In this document: positions 12,659 to 23,648 of the stretch, in pieces | How the letters are laid out: every line of letters starts with the position of its first letter | Position numbering within the stretch: the first letter of the stretch is position 1 | NCBI RefSeq assembly: GCF_030272615.1 | Contig: NC_081413.1 | Location: forward strand, 552,883,136 to 552,947,135 | Direction of reading: 5' to 3' | DNA length: 64,000 nucleotides | DNA from: Cryptomeria japonica | Lineage: Eukaryota > Streptophyta > Pinopsida > Cupressales > Cupressaceae | Program-made: the position numbers and the translations under genes | The notes under the pieces: model-generated | What the model saw: the letters and a program-made list of their open reading frames with translations, nothing else | What the model was told of the DNA's origin: nothing | Database searches by the model: none

Positions 12659-15545
12659 CTATGAAAGCAAATGAGAAAAATGGCTATCAATCATCTCAAC
12701 ATCCTCCCATGTAGCACTATCCTCAGAATATTGGTACCACTGGACCTTATATTGAGTGAAATCTTTGCTATGTAGTTTCATGCTACATTGATCTAAGATT
12801 CAAATGGATTCCACTAGTACCACCTCCAGATATTGTACCTATAAAGATCACCAATCAAGAATATGAGATGCATCAGGATGATATGGTTTCAACAAAGAAA
12901 CGTGGAAAACATTATGGATTCGAGCTAGAGCAGATGGTAAAGCTAGTCTATAAGCAACTGGATTTATGAGTTCCAGCACATTAAAGGGTCCCACATATCT
13001 TAGTTCCAACTTTGATGATTTCCCAAATGAGATAGAGCTCTTATGAGGCTTAACCCTCAAAAAGACTATCTCCGCAGCAAATATTCCTATCATTTGTATT
13101 GTTGATCCATACACTACATCCATATAAGATCCTCTACTACCTGATTAACCCTTCCCAATTGACCATTGTTTATGGATTATATGTCGTACTGAAATTCAAT
13201 CTAGTTCCCACAACTGCATTCAATGTTATCCAAAATCTAGATGTCATCCTAGTATCCCTATCTAATATTATGGTTTCTAGTACACCATGCAATTGGAATA
13301 TCTCTTGCACAAATTTCCTTGCAAGAATAAATGATCTGTCCTTAATATTCCTAGGTATGAAATGTGCTACTTTTGCCAACTTATCAACAACTACCAAGAT
13401 GGTATCATGCTTGTTCTTGCTCATAGGTAATTCTTGGATAAAATCCATACTGATTACTTGCCACTTATACTCAGGTATGTGATGTTGAAATAAAAATCCT
13501 GCTGGATGAACATGCGCAGCTTTCACTTGCTAGCATTCTAAACATTGTGCCACATATTCTATCACATTTTTCCTAAGTTTAGGCCAAATGTACAAAGTCC
13601 TCAACTCTGTTATAATCTTTGTAACTCTAGGATGTCCTGAGTAAGGTGTATTGTGCACCTCCTATAAGATCATCTTCTTTAAGTCTCTGCCTTTAGGAAT
13701 ATACATCCTTATTTGGTATCTCAAAATACCATCGGGTTCCATTACATAACCATCAAATCGATGATCTGAAGGATCTACCTCTATGGCTTGCTTAACTCTT
13801 TCATAATGTTCATCTCTTGGAAGATTTTGTAACGCCTTTTGATTCAAATTTGACCTTGTTGTAACTATAGCAGATAAATGTCTTCTTCCACTGAGAGCAT
13901 CTTCTACTCTATTCTCCTTTCCTTTGATATACTCAATACCAAAAACATACTCACTTAGAAATTCAACCCACCTTCTTTGTCTTGCATTAAGGTTATGTTG
14001 TGAAAAGATATACTTCAATCCTAAATTATTTGTCTTCAACTCAAATGCTTTCCCTAGGAGATAATGCCTTCATATTTGTAATACATGATCAATAGCCAAA
14101 ATCTCTAAGTCATGTGGTGCATAGTTCAATTCATATTGTTTTAGTTTCCTACACCTTCACCCGAAGTATCTGTGATCACTGTGAAGTGTCCATTAGGATC
14201 TAGTATAGTCAAGACTGGTGCTCATGTCAACTTCTTCTTCAAAAATTGAAATTCCTCTTACCACTTTTCAGTCCATTCAAAATTATTTCCCTTCTTTTGA
14301 AGAGAGGTAATAGGTGTTGCAATCTTAGAAAATCCTTCCACATACTTTATGTAGTATCCCACAAGTCCCATAAAACTTCTGACCTCTGTAACACTTTGAG
14401 GTGTTGGCCAATCTACAATTGCCTCTATCTTTGCAGGATCAACAAAAACTCCCTTTGCAAATATAACATGACCTAAATAGTGTACCCTTTCCTGAAAAAA
14501 GGAACACTATAAAAACTTACCAAAAAGATTTAGATCTCTTAGCCGTTGTAAAACAATTCTCAAGTGCATCTTATATTCCTCTTCATTATTGGAATAGATC
14601 AATATATCATCAATAAATATAAGCACAAAATCATCCAAGTATTCTCAAAAGATACTTTTCATAAGGTTCATGAATATTGCTAGAGCATTTGTCAAGACAA
14701 AAGGTACTACAGTGAACTCATAGTGTCCATACTGAGTTCAAAATGTTGTCTTTGGGATATCCTCTTCCTTTATCCTCAACTGATGGTATCATGATCTAAG
14801 GTTGATCTTAGAGAATATAGTTGCACCCTTCATCTGATCAAATAACTCATCTATCCTAGGAAAAGGATACTTGTTCTTAATAGTTACTTCGTTCAACATC
14901 CTGTAATCAATACATAACCTAAAGGTACCATCATCTTCACAAAGATTACTAGAGCACCCCATGAGGATACACTTGGTCTTATGAAACCCTGCTTAACTAG
15001 CTCTTGCAATTGAGCCTTGAGCTCATATAGTTCCATGGTAGTCATTTTGTAAGGAGCCTTTGGTTGTGGCTCAGTTCCAGGTAAGATTTAAATAGAAAAA
15101 TCAAACACTCTTAGGTGGTAACTCTGAAAGATCTTCAGGAAAGACATCTAAGAACTCTCTAAGAACTGGATAATCCTTAGGACTCTTCTTGCCATTATCC
15201 AAGTCACTAACAATAATAGAAAAAATGGAACATCCCTTTCTTTGTGCTTTCTTAAGTTGCATAGTTGAGATGTGTCTCAATTCAAGAGGCTTTTGAGACC
15301 CATGAATTTCAACTGGACTTCCATAATCATCTAAAAAACTAACCTTATCCTCACAGTTTATTACCGCTTTATGCTTAGTTAACCAATTGATACCTAAGAT
15401 CACATCATATGATCCCGGTGGTGCTATATAAAGATTAACCTGAGTTTGGAAGTTAGGAAGTTCTAGATCACTACATAATAGACATGAATCTACCCTCTTG
15501 GTTGGTTCTAGTTCCACCCTTGATATTTTCAGTTGAATTAGATCT
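12659..15545 (-). pseudogene. pol: Chromovirus (Ty3/gypsy) pol remnant: protease end, RT, RNase H, integrase, chromodomain
   Basis: On the minus strand, in order: the C-terminal part of a retropepsin with YDVILGINWL (15,101-15,545); reverse transcriptase with the catalytic FIDD box near 14,600-14,635; RNase H and its RQRRWVEFLSEY segment (13,662-14,039); the integrase core (13,170-13,526, including DFIQELPMSK and the second Asp in LDRDTRMTS); and the integrase C-terminal region (12,848-13,123, [20 protein letters not shown]). A degraded chromodomain (VQWYQYSEDSATWEDVE, about 12,680-12,760) ends at the stop at 12,659. Such chromodomains are known to steer integration to heterochromatin and mark the chromovirus branch; the tail most resembles Tekay/Del types. 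Many stops and frame shifts are present. Gag and the protease active site are missing, and the break at 15,545 coincides with the start of very AT-rich DNA. Confidence 0.85.
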
Positions 15546-16366
15546 TCATATATATTATATATATTATCTATGGAATATATAATTTATCTAATATTTATAT
15601 TTAATAATGTATAATTTTATATAGCCATGTAATAATAAATATATTTTAAATAGTTTTTCCAATAAATTAAATATACTTTTCAATCGTAAATATAAAAATT
15701 TACATACATACATAAAAACATAATATTTTAATTAGTACTATATATAAAAGAGGATATATATTAATTATAGTAAATCATATTTACATTTAATAAAATATTA
15801 TATAAAACATAATCTTATTTATATATTATAATATAATAAATACTATAATTAAAAAATTAAATTTTAAATATAAAATTTATTAAAATTAAAATTAAAATAA
15901 TATTTAAAATTTAACAATATATAATTAACTATTTATAAATTATATTTATTATTTATATATGTTGTAATTATAATATACTATTAAATATAAATAAATACTA
16001 TAATTAAAAAAATTTAATTTTAAATATAAAATTTATTAAAACGAAAAATGAAAATAATATTTAAAATTTAACAATATATAATTAACTATTTATAAATTAT
16101 ATTTATTATTTATATATGTTGTAATTATAATATACTATTAAATGTAAATAAAAATTGAATAATAAATATATTTTAAAATATATAATTTTATTATCTTATT
16201 GTAAAATATATTTATATTTACATTATATAAATAAATATTTGTAATATATATATATATAACAATAAATATAATTATAATATAAATCTTCTAGAAACTAAAT
16301 ATATAGTTCCAATTGATTTTAAACTTAGAATTAACAAATTATCATTCATAAAATAAATATAATTGT
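15546..16366. other. Very AT-rich DNA with internal duplication
   Basis: Almost pure A+T. A segment around AAAATTTAATTTTAAATATA recurs about 160 bp apart (near 15,848 and 16,012), together with the following TAATTAACTATTTATAAATT, which shows local tandem duplication. No gene is visible. Confidence 0.7.
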
Positions 16367-16367
16367 A

Positions 16368-16461
<94 letters not shown>
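16368..16461. repeat. TG dinucleotide microsatellite
   Basis: About 47 uninterrupted TG units. The open frame that runs through it is a repeat artefact. Confidence 0.97.
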
Positions 16462-16463
<2 letters not shown>

Positions 16464-16913
16464 TTAGAAATATACAGCCTAACACATATAGACACATATA
16501 ATCTGAGTATCAATCATCATATGTTAGGCCTTCCTATGTGGGTATCATTTGGTTGCTTGAAGCAATCATGCACTGGAGACGCCAGAGCGAAGGGTTAATA
16601 GACGATCATTAATAAGTAAATAATAACAAACTCTGGATTCAGTCCAACAAGGCATCTTCGACACAGAGACCTACCAGACCTATCCGATAATAATTATACT
16701 CGTCTATCATGAGGCGAGGAGTCAGTCATTGTAGAATAGCTTATCTCTTCGTTGGGGTATATTGTTAACCTATGTATCAAGTGATAGAGTCGGTTAACAA
16801 AACTAGTATATCTGGAGGTAACACCTGCATTTCAACATTGCACTCTGCCATAATTAATGGATTCTGGAGTTTGCTTGTGCCCAAAAAAATGAGAGATATC
16901 CTTTGTTGGAGAG

Positions 16914-17450
16914 ATGTCTAAGAAATATTGGTCAGTTATTCTGAGGTCAGAGGATGATTTGGTCATCCATGCGACCAAGAGGATTTTGGGAAATGAGCTT
17001 ATGAATACACAACATAGGAAACACGTTAATAGTGACATCCTTGTTGGGTTTGCAACCATTCTACTCACAATGGGAGAGGATAAGGTAGCTACAGCCTCAT
17101 TGTGCATGTTAATATTTAACAATGAATACCTAGTAAATCTAGAGATGACAATTAACTGTGTAGATAACAATCTCTGTATCCCCTACCCGAAAGAATACGT
17201 TAGGGCTTCTGAGGCCATAGACAAAGGTGAATCACTCAAAATAGACTTTAAGAGGCTCATTCTCATTATCAAGGATTAGAAATCCTTTCTGCAGTGGCAA
17301 CCAGATATAAAAAGGAATATCACATTCCTCAAACAATGGCTTGGTGTGGTAAAAGTACCGAAAGAAGAATGGTGGGTCAACTATATGACCAATGAGGGTT
17401 GCACCCTGATACAAGCCGAAAACCCCAACGACATGGGGGTTGCAGAGGCA
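16914..17450 (+). pseudogene. Unrecognised decayed coding region
   Basis: I do not recognise this protein. One reading frame stays open from the ATG at 16,914 for 121 codons, meets a single TAG at 17,277, and then continues in the same frame for about 57 more codons with ordinary amino-acid composition (FLKQWLGVV, EEWWVNYM) before the stop at about 17,450. Protein-like stretches upstream (16,530-16,600 and 16,690-16,910) lie in alternating frames, so the original gene was probably longer. There is no signal peptide, transmembrane run or familiar motif. Composition is mixed-charge with several hydrophobic segments. It lies between a microsatellite and an LTR element and shares no sequence with either. 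It could be a host gene fragment or part of an old mobile or viral insertion; the sequence does not decide. Confidence 0.4.
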
Positions 17451-17736
17451 TAGGATTCTAGCACGGAAGCTGCAAATGACAATGAGGGATAAGGATATCC
17501 TCATACCAAGGTTTTTGAATTCAAATATAATTAACTTTGTTATATAGGTAAGAAAGATCTATAGATAGTAAACTTTATACATATGCCTGGTTATGAATAC
17601 ATTTCGACAAAGGGGATGACTTGGATATGCTAAATACTCAGAAACATGCATACGACGATATTGATACTGCTATAGCATAGATAAATAAGGGCAAGGACAC
17701 TGATAATATTTTCATTTACATGTGTGTGTGTGTACT

Positions 17737-18185
17737 TGTTGGTGTAAATAATTATTCATCTTGGATATTATTACACCTTAATTAAGTTTACTTAGGTACA
17801 TGCATTTAATAGTAGTTTGGGTATGAGACACTTGGGTGTTTGTGCCACATTGGGATACTGTGTATAGGATAATTTCCACCTTTTATGGTGTTGATCTTAT
17901 CTTGTTGTTACAATTCACCTCATGTGGAATATTATTTTGTTTCTCCTACCTACCCATACCTATTTCCTACCTACCCTTGTTTCTTATTGAGCCACATGTC
18001 ATGTTTGTGTGCTCACATATCCATATAGCCTTGCCTATATAAGCAGGCTCATATTCATTGTATGTAACGATTGATGATCTAGTTGATTAGTATTTTCATC
18101 TTGATAGAAACAATTTAAATCCTATCAATATTTTGTCTCTCTATTGTACTTTTCATTGAGCTCTTGATCTTGGCAAAATCTCACA
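17737..18185 (+). mobile_element. 5' LTR of a small non-autonomous LTR element
   Basis: This 449-bp segment begins TGTTGGTGTAAAT and ends AATCTCACA. It matches 19,981-20,388 closely, and its last 41 bases match 44,769-44,809. The primer-binding site follows directly. Within it CCTATATAAG (about 18,036) looks like a TATA-type promoter element. The five bases before it (GTACT, 17,732-17,736) nearly match those after the far end of the 3' LTR (ATACT, 44,810-44,814), fitting a target duplication with one change. Confidence 0.85.
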
Positions 18186-18198
18186 TGGTATCAGAGCC
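18186..18198 (+). other. Primer-binding site (initiator tRNA-Met)
   Basis: TGGTATCAGAGCC directly abuts the LTR end and is the standard complement of plant initiator tRNA-Met used to start minus-strand DNA synthesis. Confidence 0.9.
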
Positions 18199-19966
18199 AT
18201 TAGAGTGCCATTGGTTTGTCAATTCAGAGAAATTTGGGGTTTTCCATTTTGGATCTTTCTATTGCAGGTTATTATTGGATCTTGTTGGGTCAGATATGAG
18301 GTCACCATTGGATTGAGGAGGCTCAAGCAATTAAGAATTGTCTTTTATTTCATTCAAATCCAACATCCAAGGCCAAATCTAGAGTCGTTTGAAGGTGGAG
18401 GGTGGTGACTTGTCCCAACAACAATCTGCAATTTTGGAGCATTTTTGGCCAAATCTGTCATCGCCATTGCACTCAAAAGGCCCAAAAACCCCAAGATCAA
18501 TTGTCAATTCGTCAAAATCAGCCTCTGTTACCCCAAGTTGAAAAAATCTCCCCTCCTAGCCCGTTGTATGGACTTGCAGGTACAGGTCTAAGAAAAAAAA
18601 ATCGTTTAATTATTTTTGGAAAATAAAATATATATATATATATATATATATAAATCAATTTTTTTGTTAATAAAGGGGGGGGGGGGGGATTTGTTGTTTA
18701 AAAAAAAAAACGAAAAATTTCGGGGAGTCACCACAGTACCTGCAGCCTCGGGTAACTGCATTGTACCTGCAGTCCCGCAGTCACTGCGGGTAACCGCAAG
18801 CACTGCGGCCCCACAGTGTACTTGTGGTGGTCCTGCAGTTGTCTACGGGCCCCTCCCCGTATGGGGGGTACATTGTGTTTTTTTTTTTTTAATTAATTTT
18901 TTTAATAAATAAAAAAAATCAATTTTTCTTTTTTTTTTTAATAATTAAAAAGATAAGCTTTTCACAGTTTTTTTCTTTAATAAATTATTATTAAAGTTTT
19001 TTTTTCAATTTTTTAAAAAAAATGACTATCGCCTTTTTTAATTATTTTTTTTCTTTATGTTTTAATAAAGTTTTTTTATGGGCTTTAATAAATTGTTTTT
19101 ATTTAGATTTTTAAAAATCTTTTAAAAACACAAACATCATTTAATAAGTCAAATTGGGAACACTTTTTTTCTTGTCACTTCACATCTGTCTTGCAGTTCT
19201 TCCAACCGGCAGTCAGGGGGGTTGGTGATTTGCTCCTTTATATATCTTGGCCACATCCCAATCAAAGGCATCTTTTTCTGCAGTATTCTACAATGCTTCT
19301 TGGTGGCATCATCTTCATGTTTCCAGATTTGCACTATCACATTGTATGCTCTTGCATGAGCAATGTTGTACTCGCACTATCATAAAGTGCCACACCTCTT
19401 TGTATCTTGTCATTGTTGACTATTTGATGTAATCCTCTTGTACACATAGATTAGGAATATCTTGTGAGACTTGTATTGTACTAGTATTTTTGCTATTTCT
19501 GAGTATCCAGATGATGCTCAAAGTAGGTTGTCTCCATGTCTGATCTTCATTTTGTTGCAGCGAGTGATTCATCGTCATCGACTTGGTACCTGGTTTTGTC
19601 ACACTTTGACATTATTGGTGCAGCATTGGCTCTCTTTCTTCCTTATGAGGAGGTATTTTGGTCATCATCATTGGATCATCTTTGCAGGAGATTCAACATT
19701 GAGGGAGGGCTTCATGGTCTCTTCTTCTCTCTTATGGGGGGGACATATTTTTGTTCTTCTCATTCATCATTGAGAGCATTGTATGCTTTCTAATCTCTCT
19801 TTTGGAAGAGGGTTTTTTCCCATTGGGGTTTTCTCTCTTTCCTCGTTTGTGGGAGATTGCATTTGCATTTGTACATGGGTACCTAACATGGCCTTGTAGG
19901 CGGGACCCATCTTGCATTGCTTAGTTGCACTATAGACTTTAGTGCATTCCCTTAAGTTGCACTTAA
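18199..19966 (+). mobile_element. Internal region of the non-autonomous element, no gag or pol
   Basis: Only about 1.8 kb lie between the primer-binding site and the polypurine tract. No gag, protease, integrase or reverse transcriptase motif is present, so the element would need enzymes from a partner. It contains an AT run (18,628-18,652), a run of about 15 G (18,675-18,690), a GC-rich palindromic block (18,726-18,860) and long A/T-rich stretches (18,880-19,140). The frames between 19,190 and 19,800 are open on both strands for 60-100 codons but resemble nothing I know. Confidence 0.7.
18726..18860. repeat. GC-rich palindromic block (CTGCAG / CCGCAG type)
   Basis: Repeated short motifs ACCTGCAG, CTGCGGGTAACCGCAG-like and GTACCTGCAG, many self-complementary, in otherwise AT-rich DNA. 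Confidence 0.65.
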
Positions 19967-19980
19967 GGGGGGGGGGGGGG
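19967..19980 (+). other. Polypurine tract (G run)
   Basis: Fourteen G residues end exactly where the 3' LTR starts (TGTTGG at 19,981). This is the expected place for the plus-strand primer. Confidence 0.75.
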
Positions 19981-20388
19981 TGTTGGTGTAAATAATTATT
20001 CATCTTGGATATTATTACACCTTACTTAAGTTTACTTAGGTACATGCATTTAATAGTAGTTTGGGTATGAGACACTTGGGTGTTTGTGCCACATTGGGAT
20101 ACTGTGTATAGGAGAATTTCCATCTTTTATGGTGTTGATCTTATCTTGTTGTTACAATCCACCTCATATGTAATATTATTTTGTTTCTCCTACCTACCCA
20201 CACCTATTTCCTACCTACCCTTGTTTCTTATTGAGTCACATGTCATGTTTGTGTGCTCACATATCCATATAGCCTTGCCTATATAAGTAGGCTCATATTC
20301 ATTGTATGTAAAGATTGATGATCCAATTGATCAGTATTTTCATCTTGATAGAATACAGTTTATTCCTATCAATATTGTGTCTCTCTAT
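19981..20388 (+). mobile_element. 3' LTR, left part (split by the DNA transposon)
   Basis: Matches the 5' LTR from its first base to the CTAT that corresponds to about 18,144 there. It then stops abruptly at the DNA transposon. The missing end of the LTR is found 24.4 kb away at 44,769-44,809. Confidence 0.9.
20385..20388. repeat. Target-site duplication CTAT, left copy
   Basis: CTAT occurs once in the uninterrupted 5' LTR at this point and twice here (20,385-20,388 and 44,765-44,768), bracketing the inserted element. The second transposon copy at 59,213 begins GGGTTAG after an A. This fixes the element end and therefore the 4-bp length. Confidence 0.85.
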
Positions 20389-20419
20389 GGATATGTGTGG
20401 GATCATGGTGTGCCAAAAC
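20389..20419 (+). repeat. Left terminal inverted repeat
   Basis: GGATATGTGTGGGATCATGG, then TGTGCCAAAA. It matches the reversed right end (GGGTTAGTGCA, GGATCATGG, GGGGCCAAAA) at most positions, with one single-base gap. Similarity stops after about 30 bp. Confidence 0.8.
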
Positions 20420-20779
20420 AGGCCCTTAAGTGGCAATGAAATTTCAGAAAACCAGAGTTATATAACTTGACATGAAAATTTGAATAAGTTGTGAACATTA
20501 TTTTTAAAATATGTAAGAAGAGAATATATAGAAAATTGAATGTAGTTTCTAAGCTACTGCTTGTTTTTTGGAAAAAAAAAATCCTATTTGATGAAAATTT
20601 CAAATTTCAATACAGTGGTATTAAAATTTCAGGAAAAAATAAGAAGTAGACGTATGTCTGACCACCCTAATCACAATCAAATCATAATATTTTTTATAAT
20701 ATTTATAATATAGGTATTAGACTCATGTTCAGATGTGACACATATTTTTTTTTAATTTTTTATAAATTAAATAATTATT

Positions 20780-22648
20780 TGATGTCATGGAAATGGGGAC
20801 AAGGCAACAACAAAGTTCAATGTTAATAAGTTAGTTTCAACCATAAAAACAAAACAAAGAACTAAAAACCATTCCAAACATATCAAGAGAGATTTCAAAA
20901 AGCATGAAAGAAGTTTAACAAAATAAAAGAAAGGAGAAGAGCCTCCCTAAGATGCTTCCATGATGCCTTTTGATGCTTCTCCCTTGTTTCTCTCCTCTCC
21001 AAGTCCCAAATGAGTGTAGCTCTCAACTTTTAGCACTAGCCATGGATGCCATATGGAGATTCAAGATGGTTGAATATGATAAGCAAATACTATGCAAGAG
21101 TAGATAGTGATGCTATGAAAAAGCTCTATGCTAATGCCAGTATAACAACAATACTCTAAAATGCTTCCTCCTTTGCTTGAGGAGAAGGGTTCTATTTATA
21201 GAAGAAATGGGGAAATGAAGGGTTAAGATTGAATGGTTTAATCAAGGGCCAAGCTTGAAAGTTGGGGATCCATGTGCACAATTGGCACCAATAAAATGGT
21301 GACAAGTGTCAACATAGGATTGGGTTGAGAGAAGAGGTTGGAGGCATTAAAGGCCTGAGAAGACCTCATGGTTATCTAGAAGGTAAGGGTCAAGTCTAAA
21401 TTAAGATTACCCATTGGATTAAGAGTTAATCCAAGGATAAACCTTTGTGCAAATGATTAAGAGATAATCATGGTCAAAGCATTAATGGCCTGATGAGACC
21501 TTTGGGTTGGGTAGAGGTTGAGTCAAAACAAATGTTTTAACCATGTGGGAGGGTTGAATTAACCATTAATGGTTATTGGAGACTTTGGGGATTAAGTGGT
21601 TGAAGGTTGGAAGCCTTCAATGGTTTTCAAAGACTTTGAGCCATTTAGTGGTTGAAGGTTGAAAGCTTTCAAAGGTTATCCAAGACTTTGAGGGTTAATT
21701 TGTTGAACACACAAAGCATTAATTGCTTTTCAAAGACTTTGGAGTCTTTGAGAAGTGACTCCAATTTGCTTAGGAATGTGACAATATTTAGGGGATGGAT
21801 TAGGCTAATTAGGAAGGGTTTAGAAGAATTTAGAAGGGGTTTAGGCATACAAGTGGATTTTGTAGGAAAATGCAAGTGGGAGAAATTTTGGTATTTTCAA
21901 TTAAAATAAAATCATTTATTTCAATTAAATGGTGTAAGTTGAATTTGGATAAATATTTAAATAAATATTAATTTATTTAAATGAGAAAAAGAAGATAAAG
22001 CATTTAAAATGCTTGAAGACTTTGAGGGAAACCATTAAAGGTTTGAAGACTTTAAGGAAAACCATTAAAGTCTTTAAGAAGACTATAGAAGGAAGCCATC
22101 AAGTTTGAAGACTTTAAAGCCATCAAGTTTGAATACTTTAAGGGAAACCATTAAAGGTTTCAAGTGGGTGAGGATAAATAGGATTTTAAATAAATAATTT
22201 ATTTAAAATAGTTGTGCAACTTGCTTTTGTAGGAAAATACAAGTGGGTGGAGGATAAAGATGATTTAAATAAATTATTTATTTAAAATAATTGTGCAACT
22301 TGCTTTTGTAGGAAAATACAAGTGGGTGGAGGATAAAGGTGATTTAAATAAATGATTTATTTATTTAAATGTGAGAGGTGGGATTTTGGAGGATTTAAAT
22401 AAATATTAATTTATTTAAATGTGAGAGAAGATTTAATTAAGTAAATATGATTTATTTATTTAATTAATGGTCTGAATTTGGTTAAGTGAATTAAATCAAA
22501 TAAATTGAATAATTTATTTAATTAATAGGAGAAGAGGGTTAAGATGAATTAATTAAATATTAATTTAATTAATTATTAATTGATGGTTAAATAATCAAAT
22601 AAATACTAAGTATTCATTTAATTAAGTGGACAGATTTATGTGACTACA
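20780..22648. mobile_element. Solo LTR nested in the DNA transposon
   Basis: The segment starts TGATGTCATGG and ends GTGACTACA. It is flanked on both sides by TTATT (20,775-20,779 and 22,649-22,653), a perfect 5-bp duplication. It is 1,869 bp long with no coding capacity. Repeated phrases such as CAAAGACTTTGAG and GATTTAAATAAAT show internal short-unit duplication. This is the footprint of a retrotransposon removed by recombination between its two LTRs, and it is younger than the surrounding DNA transposon. Confidence 0.8.
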
Positions 22649-23248
22649 TTATTTATGAATTTTTTACTACAACTTTTTCAGTAATTCAAAAACTCCTACG
22701 TCTGACCACCTTAACTTGGTCAAAACCTTATGAATTTATTTTTTTTTTTAAATTTCCCTATAGTAGACAAAGCACAGGATGTGATGCATGTTTTGGATTC
22801 AAAAAATGTTATACCGTTTGAAAGTTATGAGTGTTTTTCAATCTATCTATCAATCAGGACTATTGTCAGAATTCAATTATAAAATAAATAATAATTATTT
22901 ATTAAAGTCGAAATAAGGCAAGCCTTATATTTTTGGAAAGCTGGGAACGTCCTTAAAAAACCCTTTTTCTGTTATCAATTTTGGCTACAAAAAAAGTCGT
23001 CAGCCACCAGTGTAAAGTCTGGAAAATCAAGGAATACTAAAAAACATGTTTTTTTAGTTGACTTTCTAGGCTTGTCACTTCCAAGCCAAATACCAAAGCA
23101 TTCCCGAGCAGAAATTTGAAATTTGAAAATTTTAACAAAAATCAGATATCTGATTTTAATAAGTAAATTCTCTAACTAAATTTGCACATAATTAATCTAA
23201 TGTTTATTAATATATTAATATATTTATAAATAAATTAGTATATGATAT

Positions 23249-23645
23249 TAGGGAGAGGGAGAGGGAGATGGGGGAGTGGGGGGAGAGAGAGAGGGGGGGG
23301 GGAGGAGGGAGGGAGGGGGAGGGATAGAGAGAGAGAGGGGGGGGGAGGGAGGGAGGGGAGGGATAGAGAGAGAGAGAGAGAGAGAGGAGAGGGATAGAGA
23401 GAGAGGGAGAGATGGGGAGGGGGAAGGGAGAGAGAGAGAGATGGAGAGAGAGGGAGGGAGGGGAGGGAAGGGGGAGAGAGATAAAGAGATTAGCAAAGAG
23501 AGAGAGAGAGAGAGAGGGATAGAGAGAGATTAGGGGAGAGAGAGAGACAAAGAGAGAGAGAGAGAGGGGGGAAGGGAGAGAGAGAGATTAGGGGAGAGGG
23601 ATAGAGAGAGATTAGGGGAGAGGGAGAGAGATTAGGGGAGAGATA
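23249..23645. repeat. Purine-only GA/GGGA tract
   Basis: About 400 bp almost entirely of G and A on the plus strand, in GAGAGA and GGGAGG units with sparse T. Frames through it (Arg-Glu-Gly or Ser-Leu-Pro) are artefacts. Confidence 0.95.
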
Positions 23646-23648
23646 TAT

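Noticed and set aside
13099-13482. Plus-strand open frame of 127 codons
   Set aside because: It lies opposite the chromovirus integrase and is a shadow of it.
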